A DNA stretch of 53,805 nucleotides from DASXUL01 sp036504855 (GTDB lineage Bacteria > Armatimonadota > DTGP01 > JAKQQT01), in contig DASXUL010000074.1 in NCBI GenBank assembly GCA_036504855.1, positions 1 through 53,805 on the forward strand, written 5' to 3'. This document shows, piece by piece, positions 9,123 to 17,146 of this stretch. The notes beneath the pieces are model-generated. The model saw only the letters and a list, made by a program, of their open reading frames with translations, ran no database searches and was not told where the DNA came from. Each line of letters starts with the position of its first letter. The first letter of the stretch is position 1. A program made the translations under genes and the position numbers.

Positions 9123-9256
9123 GCTTGCCGGAAGCCCCGCGCAGCCGGCGGCAGCGCGTCGTCCCGCCGCTCTCGCTCACGCGGGTGCTGCCGGAGCCGA
9201 TCGGCCGCCCATTCGAGCTTCAGCGCAACCCCGGGTGGCCCGCCGATTTCGACTGA
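9119..9256 (+). CDS. Possible 45-residue mini-ORF coupled to the DUF4279-like gene
   Basis: GTG at 9119 overlaps the upstream stop as GTGA and opens a 45-codon frame to TGA at 9256. The product is basic at the start and ends LPEPIGRPFELQRNPGWPADFD, which looks protein-like rather than the random Arg/Ala runs seen in shadow frames. The overlapping arrangement repeats that of the three genes before it. It could equally be the worn-down end of a longer gene or chance. Confidence 0.3.
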   Translation: MSLPEAPRSRRQRVVPPLSLTRVLPEPIGRPFELQRNPGWPADFD

Positions 9257-9402
9257 GCCGGGCTGCGACCCTTGGTTGAGGCCGGCCCTCACATTATGCG
9301 GGCAGACCGCGCTTTCGCCTCGCGCGGTTCCCGTAGTGGTTGAGCGCCTACGCGCCATTCCAGCAGTTTTACATCCCCTTGCCCGGTCGCTAAGATGACG
9401 GC

Positions 9403-9876
9403 ATGGACATGCCATTCGTCACGGTTCTGGAACTGGCCTTCGCGGTGGGTGCGGGCGTGTTTGGAGCCTGGATACTCTGGCGCTGGCGACCTGCCGCCAG
9501 GGGCCCGGCGGTGGTGGTTCTGGGCGCGGCTCTCGGTGGCGCCGGGCTCGGCTTGGGCCATGCGGGCTTCCTGTGGACGCCATCCGTTAGCGCCGTGGGG
9601 GCTGCCGCTGTGGGGATTGGGCTGCTGATGACGCCGCTAGCGGGTGATGCCGGTATCGCCGGGAAGCGATCGGCGCACCGTCGAATGGGGGGCGCCATGG
9701 TCGCCATGGGGGTGGTCGCTAGCGGCATGGCGGTTTGCCCCCAGATCGGACACGATCCGCGGTCTGCGCTAGGGTTCTGGACAGACTGGTTCCCCGCCGT
9801 GGGGCATGCCATCCTGGGATTGTGTATCGTCGCTCAGGGGATGCGGTTGATGAGGCCGAACTATCGGAGACAGTGA
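9403..9876 (+). CDS. Four-helix integral membrane protein, unknown function
   Basis: 157 residues, almost entirely hydrophobic, with about four membrane segments (around 8-26, 33-53, 58-75 and 88-106) and a last amphipathic stretch DWFPAVGHAILGLCIVAQGMRLM. Short loops carry HAGFLW and a basic KRSAHRR. No family is recognised. The last 96 bases, stop included, are duplicated at 3562-3657 about 6.2 kb upstream. A perfect 11-bp hairpin follows at 9920-9943. Confidence 0.6.
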   Translation: MDMPFVTVLELAFAVGAGVFGAWILWRWRPAARGPAVVVLGAALGGAGLGLGHAGFLWTPSVSAVGAAAVGIGLLMTPLAGDAGIAGKRSAHRRMGGAMVAMGVVASGMAVCPQIGHDPRSALGFWTDWFPAVGHAILGLCIVAQGMRLMRPNYRRQ

Positions 9877-9919
9877 TCGCCCGGCGTCCAGTGACGCGCA
9901 TCGCGATGCGCGCGTTTGT

Positions 9920-9943
9920 CGCCTGGCCCCTCGGGGCCAGGCG
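9920..9943. terminator. Perfect 11-bp hairpin after the membrane-protein gene
   Basis: CGCCTGGCCCC, two-base loop TC, GGGGCCAGGCG. It lies 44 bases after the stop at 9876 and upstream of the next gene. There is no clear T-tract, so its terminator role is inferred from position and stability. Confidence 0.5.
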
Positions 9944-10014
9944 CTAGATCTATGATCTGACTGCCTACATCGTTCGTTTTCCTGCCGGATCGTCGCTAAC
10001 AAGGAGACACCGTA

Positions 10015-10728
10015 TTGAACGTCGCTAACAAGCCAGACTCGCCGCGCCTTCGACATTCGCCGCCGGGATGGCCGGACCTCGCGGCCCTGATCGTGCTGGC
10101 CCTAACGCCGCTGGCCGTCGCGGGCATGGTCGTGACGAGGGTTCCGGCGCGCGCTGGGCTGGCCATTGCGGTTCAGCTTCCTGTCCTTGCGCTGGCGGTC
10201 GCCGCACTGGTCCGCTTCGTGGGGTGGGAATGGCGCCGCCCGGCTTCGGGGGGCGTACCGCAAGACAGCCCGCGGAGGGCCACCGCGTTGGCTCCGCGGG
10301 CCGCGGCGTTGCTCTACGGCTTCGAGGCGCTATTGGCGCTGTACATTTTCGCATACACCTTCGGGGATGTCGTGGTCTGGCTGACGCGTGGAACGGCGTA
10401 TCTGATGCATCGCCCGATATCACAGATGGGGCTGCTGCCGATGTCGGCGGGCGGAGGCATGGTTGTTGTTGTTCTGATGCTGAACGTCGGCCTGTTGTCG
10501 GAGAATCGGTGGGCAACCCTCCTCGCCCGCGTGTGGATTGGGGTTGCCGCGACGTTTCCGGCCGTGGCGATGCTGATGCGCCTCACTGACCGGCTCATGG
10601 TTGAACGGCTGCATCACTTGCCATGGACTTCGGCCTTCTTCCTCGGAGGATGCGCCCTTCTCGCGCTGGCCGCCAAGGCATGGATATGGGCCCAGTACTT
10701 CGCCTTTGCGCGGCTGGCGCGGTGCTGA
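10015..10728 (+). CDS. Integral membrane protein, first of two tandem paralogs
   Basis: 237 residues. The start is TTG (10015), chosen for the strong AAGGAGA at 10001-10007. A conserved PPGWPD-x-AALI opening leads into membrane segments at about 20-40, 48-68, 100-122, 135-155, 163-185 and 200-222. The region between segments 2 and 3 is variable and basic. FGDVVVWLTRGTAYL and LALAAKAWIWAQYFAFAR are shared almost residue for residue with the next gene. No family is recognised. The pair looks like an old tandem duplication. Confidence 0.65.
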   Translation: MNVANKPDSPRLRHSPPGWPDLAALIVLALTPLAVAGMVVTRVPARAGLAIAVQLPVLALAVAALVRFVGWEWRRPASGGVPQDSPRRATALAPRAAALLYGFEALLALYIFAYTFGDVVVWLTRGTAYLMHRPISQMGLLPMSAGGGMVVVVLMLNVGLLSENRWATLLARVWIGVAATFPAVAMLMRLTDRLMVERLHHLPWTSAFFLGGCALLALAAKAWIWAQYFAFARLARC

Positions 10729-10905
10729 CTGACGACTGGCCGCTAACGCCTGATGACCGCCAAACCGTTCGTGCGCCGCCTATCGAGCATCCCGCCGCTC
10801 TGATGCCCGCCGTTGTTGGCGGTATAGTACGAATAAGCGTTGCGCGATGCCGGTCACGCCGGGCGCCGGCGCCGATGCATCGTCGAAGCCAGGGAGACTG
10901 TATCT

Positions 10906-11664
10906 GTGAATGATTCCGACAGGCCGCTACGCATCGACCTTACGCCGATTCCTCCGGGTTGGCCCGACATTGCGGCACTTATCGCGCTCGGCGCAGCCGC
11001 CGTCCCGTTCAGCGGCATGTTGGCGGCATATCTCACCGGCCGCGCCTGGGCGGGAACGGTCGCTCAGTTGATCACCGTTACTATCGTGGTCGCAGCGCTG
11101 GTGCGCTTCGTGAGATCGGAGTGGAGTGAGCCGGCGAAGGGAGGCGAAGCGTTGGAGCATCGGCCGGAAGAATGGAGCGATACGCCTGGACCCTCGGCGA
11201 AGTTCCGCGTGGGAATGGTCGCTTACGCGGCTGTCCTGTTCGCGGCGACGTTTGCCGACGTCGTCGTGTGGCTTGTGCGGGGCACAGCCTATGTGGTCAG
11301 CCACCCGCAGCTAGGCGTTGGGTTCGTTCCGTCAGTAACGCGCCCGTTCGTGCTTCTTTTGGTCCTGGCAATGAACGTCGAGTTGGTGCGGCGCAAGCGT
11401 TGGGTAACGTTTACGGCTCGTGTTGTGATGGGGGTGGCGGCGATGATCCCGATCGCCCTGATCTTCGCCCCACTGGCCGGCCGCTGGCTAGATGGCCGGC
11501 CGCATCACGCGCTTCCGGCGACGCTCATCGTCGGCGTTGCGGCCACAGGGCTGCTGGCCCTCGCCGCGAAGGCGTGGGTGTGGACGCTGTTCTTCGCGTT
11601 CCCTCGGCGAATGCGCCAGATGCATGCGCGAATGGCTCGCGCCTCCTCCTCCAGGCCATCCTGA
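10906..11664 (+). CDS. Integral membrane protein, second tandem paralog
   Basis: 252 residues from GTG 10906, preferred over an upstream ATG because AGGGAGA at 10891-10897 is correctly spaced. It has six hydrophobic segments in the same order as its neighbour. Shared blocks are PPGWPDIAALI, VVAALVRFV-x-x-EW, FADVVVWLVRGTAYV and LALAAKAWVWTLFFAFPRR. The C-terminal tail is basic. The VVWL-x-RGTAY motif in the third segment is the most conserved part and could be functional. Function unknown; no known transporter signature is seen. Confidence 0.65.
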   Translation: MNDSDRPLRIDLTPIPPGWPDIAALIALGAAAVPFSGMLAAYLTGRAWAGTVAQLITVTIVVAALVRFVRSEWSEPAKGGEALEHRPEEWSDTPGPSAKFRVGMVAYAAVLFAATFADVVVWLVRGTAYVVSHPQLGVGFVPSVTRPFVLLLVLAMNVELVRRKRWVTFTARVVMGVAAMIPIALIFAPLAGRWLDGRPHHALPATLIVGVAATGLLALAAKAWVWTLFFAFPRRMRQMHARMARASSSRPS

Positions 11665-11668
11665 AGCG

Positions 11669-11715
11669 CGGTGCGGACTGATGACTGACAACTGATAACT
11701 GAAGACTGCTGACTA
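11669..11715. repeat. TCAG/CTGA-word repeat between convergent genes
   Basis: A run of near-repeats of GACTGATGACTGACAACTG, continuing with GATAACTGAAGACTG, in the 48 bases between a plus-strand stop and a minus-strand stop. It has the same word composition as the elements at 17483, 34911, 38438, 40192 and 42516, but here only one arm is visible. Its position suits a shared transcription end. Confidence 0.55.
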
Positions 11716-12711
11716 ATCCTGCGCGTTCGTCCAGAGCTCGTACAGCTTCTGGGCGGCGGCGGCGGCCTGGGCGTGGTCCATGGTGATGGTCTGCCCCTGC
11801 TCGATGATGGCGGCTCCGGATTCGTCCAGCACGGCGGCGCCGGCGGTCTTGCCGATGACCAGGGCCATCATCACGCGGTTGTGCCCTTCCATCTTGTCGC
11901 GCACTTCCTGCTCAACGGCCACGGCGGCGGCTTCGGGCTCCGGTTCATCCTCAATTGGCGCCGTGAGGAACGGCAGCGAAGGGACTTGCTCAACGGCGAT
12001 GGGCTCCGGCGCGGGCGCCTGGTAGGCCGGGGCGTAGGTTTCCGGCGCTGGCGCTGGCGCTGGCGCTGGCGCTGGCGCCGGGGCTGGCGTTGGGGCGGGA
12101 AGCGGTTCGGGCTCCGGTTCCGGCTGTATGGCGGCCGGTTGAGCAGTGGCCGGTGGTGCATAGACCGCCGGCTCGGGCGCGGCGGGCGCCTCGGCGGGCG
12201 AATCGTCTTCCGTGAGGTTGGCGGAGGCGAAGTCCAGCACGTCATCTCTGAGGATCACCACGCTGGCGCTGGCCGTAACGAAGGTAGAGCGCGGGATGTA
12301 GAGGGTGCGGCCGGTTCCGGCATCCGCGAACAGATCCAGGCGGTAATGCGATACGATGCCGGTGGATTCGTCAAAGGCTTCGTCCGTGACGGCGCCGAGG
12401 AGCTGGCCGCCCTCGGTGATGGCGGTTCGCTGGCGGGCTTCGTTGCTGGCCTCAAGGTGCAGCGATACGTTCTCCATGGATGAGAGGGGCTGCAGCGCGC
12501 CGGCTTTGCTCACGAGCACCACGTTCTGCCCGAAGGCGGTGCAGTCTGGGAAGGCCACGCCGCTGGGTTCGCGGTACCACTGGCGCTGAACGGCCACGGC
12601 GGCGATCTGTCCGGTGACCTGATCGATGACGAAGCGCAGAACGTCCCCCACCCGCTCGCTGGTTTCCAGGCAAATGACGGGCAGGCCGAGGTGTTGGTTG
12701 ATGATCTTCAC
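11713..12711 (-). CDS. PRC-barrel protein with Pro/Ala-rich linker
   Basis: 332 residues from GTG 12711 behind AAGGAGA. There are two PRC-barrel-like units: residues about 1-85 (LGLPVICLETSERVGDVLRFVIDQVTGQIAAVAV) and about 95-165 (GQLLGAVTDEAFDESTGIVSHYRL, then VVILRDDVLDFA). A roughly 100-residue linker with runs of PAPAPA and PEPEPE separates them from a C-terminal domain (VIGKTAGAAVLDESGAAIIEQGQTIT, then an AQAAAAAQKLYEL helix). PRC barrels act in RNA maturation and photosystem assembly contexts and as generic interaction domains. The role here is unknown. The linker DNA contains a six-base tandem repeat (12044-12078). Confidence 0.75.
   Translation of the reverse strand: MKIINQHLGLPVICLETSERVGDVLRFVIDQVTGQIAAVAVQRQWYREPSGVAFPDCTAFGQNVVLVSKAGALQPLSSMENVSLHLEASNEARQRTAITEGGQLLGAVTDEAFDESTGIVSHYRLDLFADAGTGRTLYIPRSTFVTASASVVILRDDVLDFASANLTEDDSPAEAPAAPEPAVYAPPATAQPAAIQPEPEPEPLPAPTPAPAPAPAPAPAPAPETYAPAYQAPAPEPIAVEQVPSLPFLTAPIEDEPEPEAAAVAVEQEVRDKMEGHNRVMMALVIGKTAGAAVLDESGAAIIEQGQTITMDHAQAAAAAQKLYELWTNAQD
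12044..12078 (-). repeat. Hexanucleotide tandem repeat inside the PRC-barrel linker
   Basis: Five full copies of GGCGCT plus a partial sixth, encoding an alternating Pro-Ala run on the minus strand. Because the unit is six bases, copy changes would lengthen or shorten the linker by two residues without shifting the frame. Confidence 0.8.
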
Positions 12712-12862
12712 GCGCTTCTCTCCTTGTGCTCCGCAGGCGCCGGGGATGCCGATTTGACGCGGGGCCGGTCTCGCGTCAGTATACGACCGGGAGCGGAAGA
12801 TGGGTCAAGGCGGCTCTCTCAAGCGCCGCGGCCGCGCCCCGCGCTGAAACGAAAGGATTTCC

Positions 12863-13519
12863 ATGAAGCGATGGTGTATGACGCTGGCATTGCTCTCTGC
12901 CGCCTCGGCGAACGCCGCGGCGCCGAAGCTCAGCCCGAAGCAAGTTGTCTCAAATATGCAGGCCGCGTGGCGTGCACTGCCGGCCTACGTCTGTCGGATG
13001 GACGCGTGGTCCAGGAAGGGGAGCCAGGAGAAGACGCAGGCGTTCAACTTCTCGTTCCAGAAGCCCCACCTCATCCGGTTGAAAGTGCTGATCAACCCGC
13101 ACAAGGGGGCGGACGTCGTCTACCGTGACGGCAAGATCCGGGCGGCGGAGCGCGTGCTGGGCATCCGCGTGAAAACGGGCATGGCGAATACCGACCCGAT
13201 GTTCTTCGACCTGCGCGGCGCGCCCTTCTGGCAGGTGGATATGGGCAGCCAGATCGCCGCCATTCAGGGTCTGCTCCCCTCTTCCAAGGCATCCGTTGCG
13301 CGAGACGGCGCCGCGGTGACCCTCACACTGAAGTGGCGCGGCGCGGACAAGGCCGCGAAGGACGGCGTGCACGCCTACGTGAAGACCTGGAAGCTGGACG
13401 CGAAGACCTGGTTCCCCATCGAACGCGCCACCCTGCAGGACGGCCAGAAGGTGGAGGAGGTGAAGGCCGCCAATATCGACCTGCACGCGTCTCTGAAGGA
13501 CGGGGACTTCAACCTGTAG
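12863..13519 (+). CDS. LolA-like exported protein
   Basis: 218 residues. A short signal peptide (about 1-19, MTLALLSAASANAA) is followed by a fold with the typical order of LolA/DUF1571-type outer-membrane-lipoprotein-sorting relatives: a helix with MQAAWRALPAYVCRMDAWSRKG, then strands FNFSFQKPHLIRLKVL, GADVVYRDGKIRA, a helical insert with MFFDLRGAPFWQVDMG, and C-terminal strands TLTLKW, VKTWKLDAKTWFPIERATLQDGQ, VEEVKAANIDLHASL. These proteins bind lipids or act as periplasmic chaperones. It stands alone, behind AAAGGA. Confidence 0.65.
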   Translation: MKRWCMTLALLSAASANAAAPKLSPKQVVSNMQAAWRALPAYVCRMDAWSRKGSQEKTQAFNFSFQKPHLIRLKVLINPHKGADVVYRDGKIRAAERVLGIRVKTGMANTDPMFFDLRGAPFWQVDMGSQIAAIQGLLPSSKASVARDGAAVTLTLKWRGADKAAKDGVHAYVKTWKLDAKTWFPIERATLQDGQKVEEVKAANIDLHASLKDGDFNL

Positions 13520-13572
13520 ATTGGCGCGGCCGGCCCAGGCGCGGCGATCATCCGGCCATTTCGCCGGCGTGA

Positions 13573-13615
13573 TTGCGGCGCCGGCCGGCCGCATGGTACA
13601 ATAGGTGCAGCACCT
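13573..13615 (+). promoter_or_regulatory. Candidate promoter and palindrome before the pseudopilin gene
   Basis: TTGCGG (13573-13578), 18 bases, TACAAT (13597-13602), followed immediately by the palindrome AGGTGCAGCACCT (13603-13615) at the likely transcription start. An AAAGGGG ribosome-binding site precedes ATG 13643. A regulator is not identifiable. Confidence 0.4.
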
Positions 13616-13642
13616 GATATTACCTGCAAAGGGGTAACCGAA

Positions 13643-14449
13643 ATGGCAACACAACCGCGCGCCACTGCGCGCCCCGCTCGGCGAGCCTTCACCCTCATCG
13701 AACTCCTCGTGGTCATCGCCATCATCGCCATCCTCGCCGCCATCCTCTTCCCCGTTTTCGCAAAAGCGCGAGATCGAGCCCGCACCACGACCTGTCAGAG
13801 CAATCTCAAGCAGTTCGGAACCGCGATCAGCATGTGGGAGAGCGACAACGATGGCAAGATCATGCCTGGCTCCACATCAACCGGCATGGGCGTGTATACA
13901 GACACCCCGCACACTTCGTGGTATGGGTTGCTGAACCCGTATATGCAGGAACTCCGCATTCTGACGGGGGCCAACTCCACGGTCCTTCACCTGAAGAAGG
14001 ATCTGCTGTGCCCATTCGCGCCCGCCATGCCGGAGCCCGCCGACAACCAGGAGGATGTTCGCCGTCCGTACAGCTACAACGCGCTCCTCGGGGCCGGGCA
14101 AGGCATCTCCGCCAGCAAGGTGAAGGACTACTCCGGCACGGTCCGCATTGCCGAGATGTGGCAGATACGGAATGACGTCGGGCGCTTCGGTCAGGGGTCG
14201 CTGTTCGCCTGGCCGCCCTATGCTTACAAGGACATCGCCGCGTATTGCTACCCGCCCGGCTTCCACACCGTTAAGCTGACCCCCACCGACAATTCCGCCG
14301 CGCTTCGCCTGCAGCGTCTCCAGGGCCAGAACATGGTCCTCTGGATGGACGGCCACGTTTCCCCGATTACGGGCGCCAAGCTGTTCCAAACCAACAAGAC
14401 CGACGCCACCCAGGATGCCTACTTTGACCCCTCGGCTACCAAGCCGTAG
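13643..14449 (+). CDS. Prepilin-type (pseudopilin) secreted protein
   Basis: 268 residues. A type IV prepilin leader with basic segment and cleavage/methylation motif R-AFTLIELLVVIAIIAILAAILFPVFA (residues about 13-38) is followed by KARDRARTTTCQSNLKQFGTAISMW. This is the standard opening of the large DUF1559-like pseudopilin families of Planctomycetota and Armatimonadota. The C-terminal globular part ends with an LWMDGHVSPITG variant of the F-x-DGHV motif. It would be processed by prepilin peptidase and inserted in the inner membrane or secreted by a type II-like system. A strong GC hairpin follows the gene. A second member lies at 31676-32458. Confidence 0.9.
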   Translation: MATQPRATARPARRAFTLIELLVVIAIIAILAAILFPVFAKARDRARTTTCQSNLKQFGTAISMWESDNDGKIMPGSTSTGMGVYTDTPHTSWYGLLNPYMQELRILTGANSTVLHLKKDLLCPFAPAMPEPADNQEDVRRPYSYNALLGAGQGISASKVKDYSGTVRIAEMWQIRNDVGRFGQGSLFAWPPYAYKDIAAYCYPPGFHTVKLTPTDNSAALRLQRLQGQNMVLWMDGHVSPITGAKLFQTNKTDATQDAYFDPSATKP

Positions 14450-14740
14450 GCTCGCTGGGTCCGGATGCGTCCGAGGGGAGGCCTTGGCCTCCCCTCGACG
14501 GCGTTTTGGGCATGGCGGGCCGCTGCTCGCGTCGCCCCATCTTAACGCTTTCGGCCCGGTGTAACTTCCTGGCCCTGGGGGGCATAATGAGAGTGACGGA
14601 CGGACGGCGCGGCCCCCCGCGGCGCCGGAGGCGTATGGCGCCGAGACGGAGGCCGATCAGTCCCTCCGCATCCCCCGCGCCAAGCAGCCCCGGCGGATGT
14701 CTCGCACCGCCGCGCCGCCACAGGGAGAACAGCGCACACA
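14450..14740. other. Intergenic region before the R3H-ATPase gene
   Basis: Apart from the terminator at 14472-14506 I see no gene. The stretch 14560-14735 contains GC-rich sequence likely to be leader for the ATPase operon; no clear sigma70 promoter boxes were found. Confidence 0.4.
14472..14506 (+). terminator. Rho-independent-like terminator of the pseudopilin gene
   Basis: Perfect stem CGAGGGGAGGCC with TT loop and GGCCTCCCCTCG, 22 bases after the stop, followed by GACGGCGTTTT. Strong stem plus short T-run. Confidence 0.75.
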
Positions 14741-16351
14741 ATGGCCATGCCCCAGAAGTATCTCATCGAGCCTGTGCAGCAGAAGATTACGGACAACATC
14801 GAGCAACTGATGGCCGTCCTCCCGCCGGAGGTCTGCCGCAGCCTCAAGAAACACAACGACCTCACCGATCTCCTGGAGATCGTGATGGATCTGGGCCGCT
14901 ACCCCGAAGCCCGGTTTCCCACTGAGGTCTACACGGTTCTGGATCGCGTCATCAACCAGGAAGACCTGGATTACGTTACCGCTCGCGTGGGGCAGTTCGG
15001 CGCCGATAACCGCGCCGGCATCGAGCGCACCCTGCACCGCATTTCCGCCATCCGCAACCGAACCGGCCGCGTCATCGGGCTCACCTGTCGCATCGGGCGC
15101 GCCGTATACGGCACCATCGACATCATCCACGACGTTGTGGAAGAGGGCAAGTCCGTGCTGATGCTCGGCCGCCCGGGCGTGGGAAAGACCACCAAGCTGC
15201 GCGAGGTGGCCCGGATCCTCAGCGAGGAGTTCAACAAGCGCGTGGTCATCGTGGACACGTCCAACGAGATCGCGGGCGACGGAGACATCCCCCACCCCGC
15301 CATCGGCCGCGCCCGCCGCATGCAGGTCCCCACCCCGGACCGGCAGCACGCCGTGATGATCGAGGCCGTGGAGAACCACATGCCGGAGGTCATCGTCATC
15401 GACGAGATCGGCACGGAGCAGGAGGCCTTCGCCAGCCGCACCATCGCGGAACGCGGCGTCCAGCTCATCGGCACCGCCCACGGCAACAGCCTGGAGAACC
15501 TGCTGATGAATCCCACCCTCTCCGACCTGGTGGGCGGCATCGGCGCCGTTACCCTTTCAGACGAAGAGGCCAAACGGCGCGGCACTCAGAAGACCGTGCT
15601 GGAGCGCAAGGCGCCCCCTACCTTCGACGTGGTCATCGAGATTATCGAGGTCGACAAGCTGGCGATCCACCACGACGTTCAAACGACCGTCGACCGCATG
15701 CTGCGCGGCGCCGCCCCGCGGCCGGAGATCCGCGTTCGGAAGGGCTCCGGCGAGGTGGAGGTTGTGCAGAAAGAGGAGACCGGGCCGGGGGCCACGGGCG
15801 CCTCATTCCCCAGCCGCGGGGTGGACGGCCCTGCATCGAGCCGCCATGGCTCGCGCCTGGACGCTCCGTTGGCGATGCCGCACGAAGCGCCGCTCACCGT
15901 GCGCGTCTTTCCGTACGGCGTCTCGCGCAACCGCCTGGAAAAGGCCATCCGCGAGTTGCGCCTGCCCATGTACATCACCAAGGACCTGAAGGACGCGGAC
16001 GCGGTGATCGCCCTAAAGGCGTACGCCCGGCGGGACGCCGCCCGCCTGCAGGAAGCGATCAGCCAGAACAAGCCGACCTTCGTGGTTCGCAGCAACACCT
16101 ACGCGCAGGTGGCCAATGTGCTGCGCGAGATGTTCAACCTGCCCCTCGAGCAGGAACTGGACGACGAGGGCCTGGCGATGCAGGAGGCCGAGGAGGCCAT
16201 CTCACGGGTGGAGGAGATCGGCGAGGCCGTTGAGCTGCGCCCGCAGAGCAGTTACATTCGCCGGCTGCAGCACGAGCTTGCCAGCCTGCACAGCCTGGTC
16301 AGCGAGAGCGTTGGTTCCGAGCCCAACCGCCGTGTTCGGGTGTCTCGATGA
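14741..16351 (+). CDS. R3H-domain AAA ATPase (Ycf45/SpoIIIAA-like)
   Basis: 536 residues, cytoplasmic. An N-terminal segment is followed by a P-loop ATPase with Walker A GRPGVGKTT (143-151), DTSNEIAGDGD, Walker B VIVIDEIG (D221/E222), and a GTAHGNSLENLLMNPTLSDLVGGI stretch. This sequence pattern is shared by SpoIIIAA and the cyanobacterial/plastid Ycf45 family. A roughly 70-residue Gly/Ser/Pro-rich linker follows (about 345-385), then the family's C-terminal alpha/beta part, and a final R3H domain: R507-x3-H511 with LVSES-x-GSEPNRRV. R3H binds single-stranded nucleic acid, so an RNA- or DNA-linked ATPase is likely; its exact role is not known. The stop overlaps the tmk start as ATGA. Confidence 0.88.
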   Translation: MAMPQKYLIEPVQQKITDNIEQLMAVLPPEVCRSLKKHNDLTDLLEIVMDLGRYPEARFPTEVYTVLDRVINQEDLDYVTARVGQFGADNRAGIERTLHRISAIRNRTGRVIGLTCRIGRAVYGTIDIIHDVVEEGKSVLMLGRPGVGKTTKLREVARILSEEFNKRVVIVDTSNEIAGDGDIPHPAIGRARRMQVPTPDRQHAVMIEAVENHMPEVIVIDEIGTEQEAFASRTIAERGVQLIGTAHGNSLENLLMNPTLSDLVGGIGAVTLSDEEAKRRGTQKTVLERKAPPTFDVVIEIIEVDKLAIHHDVQTTVDRMLRGAAPRPEIRVRKGSGEVEVVQKEETGPGATGASFPSRGVDGPASSRHGSRLDAPLAMPHEAPLTVRVFPYGVSRNRLEKAIRELRLPMYITKDLKDADAVIALKAYARRDAARLQEAISQNKPTFVVRSNTYAQVANVLREMFNLPLEQELDDEGLAMQEAEEAISRVEEIGEAVELRPQSSYIRRLQHELASLHSLVSESVGSEPNRRVRVSR

Positions 16352-16971
16352 GCGAAGCGCTGCCCGATCCATTGTTCGTCACGTTTGAAGGGCCAGATGG
16401 CAGCGGGAAAACGACGCAGGCGAGCCGGCTGGCGGAGCGCCTGCGGGAGTTGGGGCGCGCCGTGGTTCTGACTCGGGAGCCGGGCGGCGGCGGCCCGGTG
16501 GCGGAGAGCGTTCGCAACCTGTTGTTGCACGGGGCGGAAATGGCGCCGGAAACGGAGCTGCTGCTGTTCTTCGCCGCCCGCGCCGAGCACGTGGCCAGCC
16601 TGATCCGCCCGGCGCTGGCCGCCGGAAAGATCGTCATCTGTGATCGCTACACGGACTCGTCGCTGGCCTACCAGGGCGCTGGGCTTGGGGTCGATCCCGC
16701 GCTCATCCGTGCGCTGCACGCCATCGCCACGGGGGACCTCTGGCCGGATGTCACCATCCTGATAGACCTGCCGCCGGAAGATGGCCTTGCCCGCCAGGCG
16801 GATCGCAACCGCATGGAGGAACGCGGGCTGGAGTTCGCAACCCGCGTGCGCAACGGCTTCCTGCGCCTCGCCGAAGCCGAACCCAACCGCTACCGCGTGG
16901 TGGACGCGCGGGGCAGCGTGGGCCAGGTGGCCGACCGCGTGTGGCGGGCGTTCTCGGGAATGCCTAAGTAG
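16348..16971 (+). CDS. tmk: Thymidylate kinase
   Basis: 207 residues, normal length. It phosphorylates dTMP to dTDP in dTTP synthesis. P-loop FEGPDGSGKTT (residues 13-23), the TREPGG dTMP-binding motif, DRYTDSSLAYQG (the DR-Y/H signature), a lid region with RNRMEERGLEF, and a C-terminal VVDARGSVGQV. The start overlaps the R3H-ATPase stop by four bases, so the two are coupled. Tmk, a c-di-AMP receptor and HolB in this order also occur in Bacillus-type genomes. Confidence 0.95.
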   Translation: MSEALPDPLFVTFEGPDGSGKTTQASRLAERLRELGRAVVLTREPGGGGPVAESVRNLLLHGAEMAPETELLLFFAARAEHVASLIRPALAAGKIVICDRYTDSSLAYQGAGLGVDPALIRALHAIATGDLWPDVTILIDLPPEDGLARQADRNRMEERGLEFATRVRNGFLRLAEAEPNRYRVVDARGSVGQVADRVWRAFSGMPK

Positions 16972-16999
16972 GCGCTCAGTGATAGACGGGTTTCACCGC

Positions 17000-17097
17000 A
17001 GTAGCGCCGGCGGCCCGCCGGCATGGGCGCGAAGCGGCCACATCCAGCTCCACAGGTCCGCCCTTCGGGCGGATGCCGGCGAGACGCCGGCGCTACT
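17000..17097. repeat. Long GC hairpin, GTAGCGCCGGCG family, copy 1
   Basis: The arms AGTAGCGCCGGCG (17000-17012) and CGCCGGCGCTACT (17085-17097) are exactly complementary. Inside lies a second hairpin, CCGCCC-TTC-GGGCGG. The block containing CCCTTCGGGCGGATGCCGGCG and ending in GCGCTAC recurs at 48636-48677. It sits between tmk and the c-di-AMP receptor gene. Confidence 0.75.
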
Positions 17098-17146
17098 GGC
17101 GTAATCTGTACGTGGATAGCCAGGGCGCACCTAGAATGGAGGAAGC

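Noticed and set aside
14560..14735. Riboswitch in the leader of the R3H-ATPase gene
   Set aside because: The leader is GC-rich, but I could not match it to any known riboswitch core, and no metabolite pathway gene follows.
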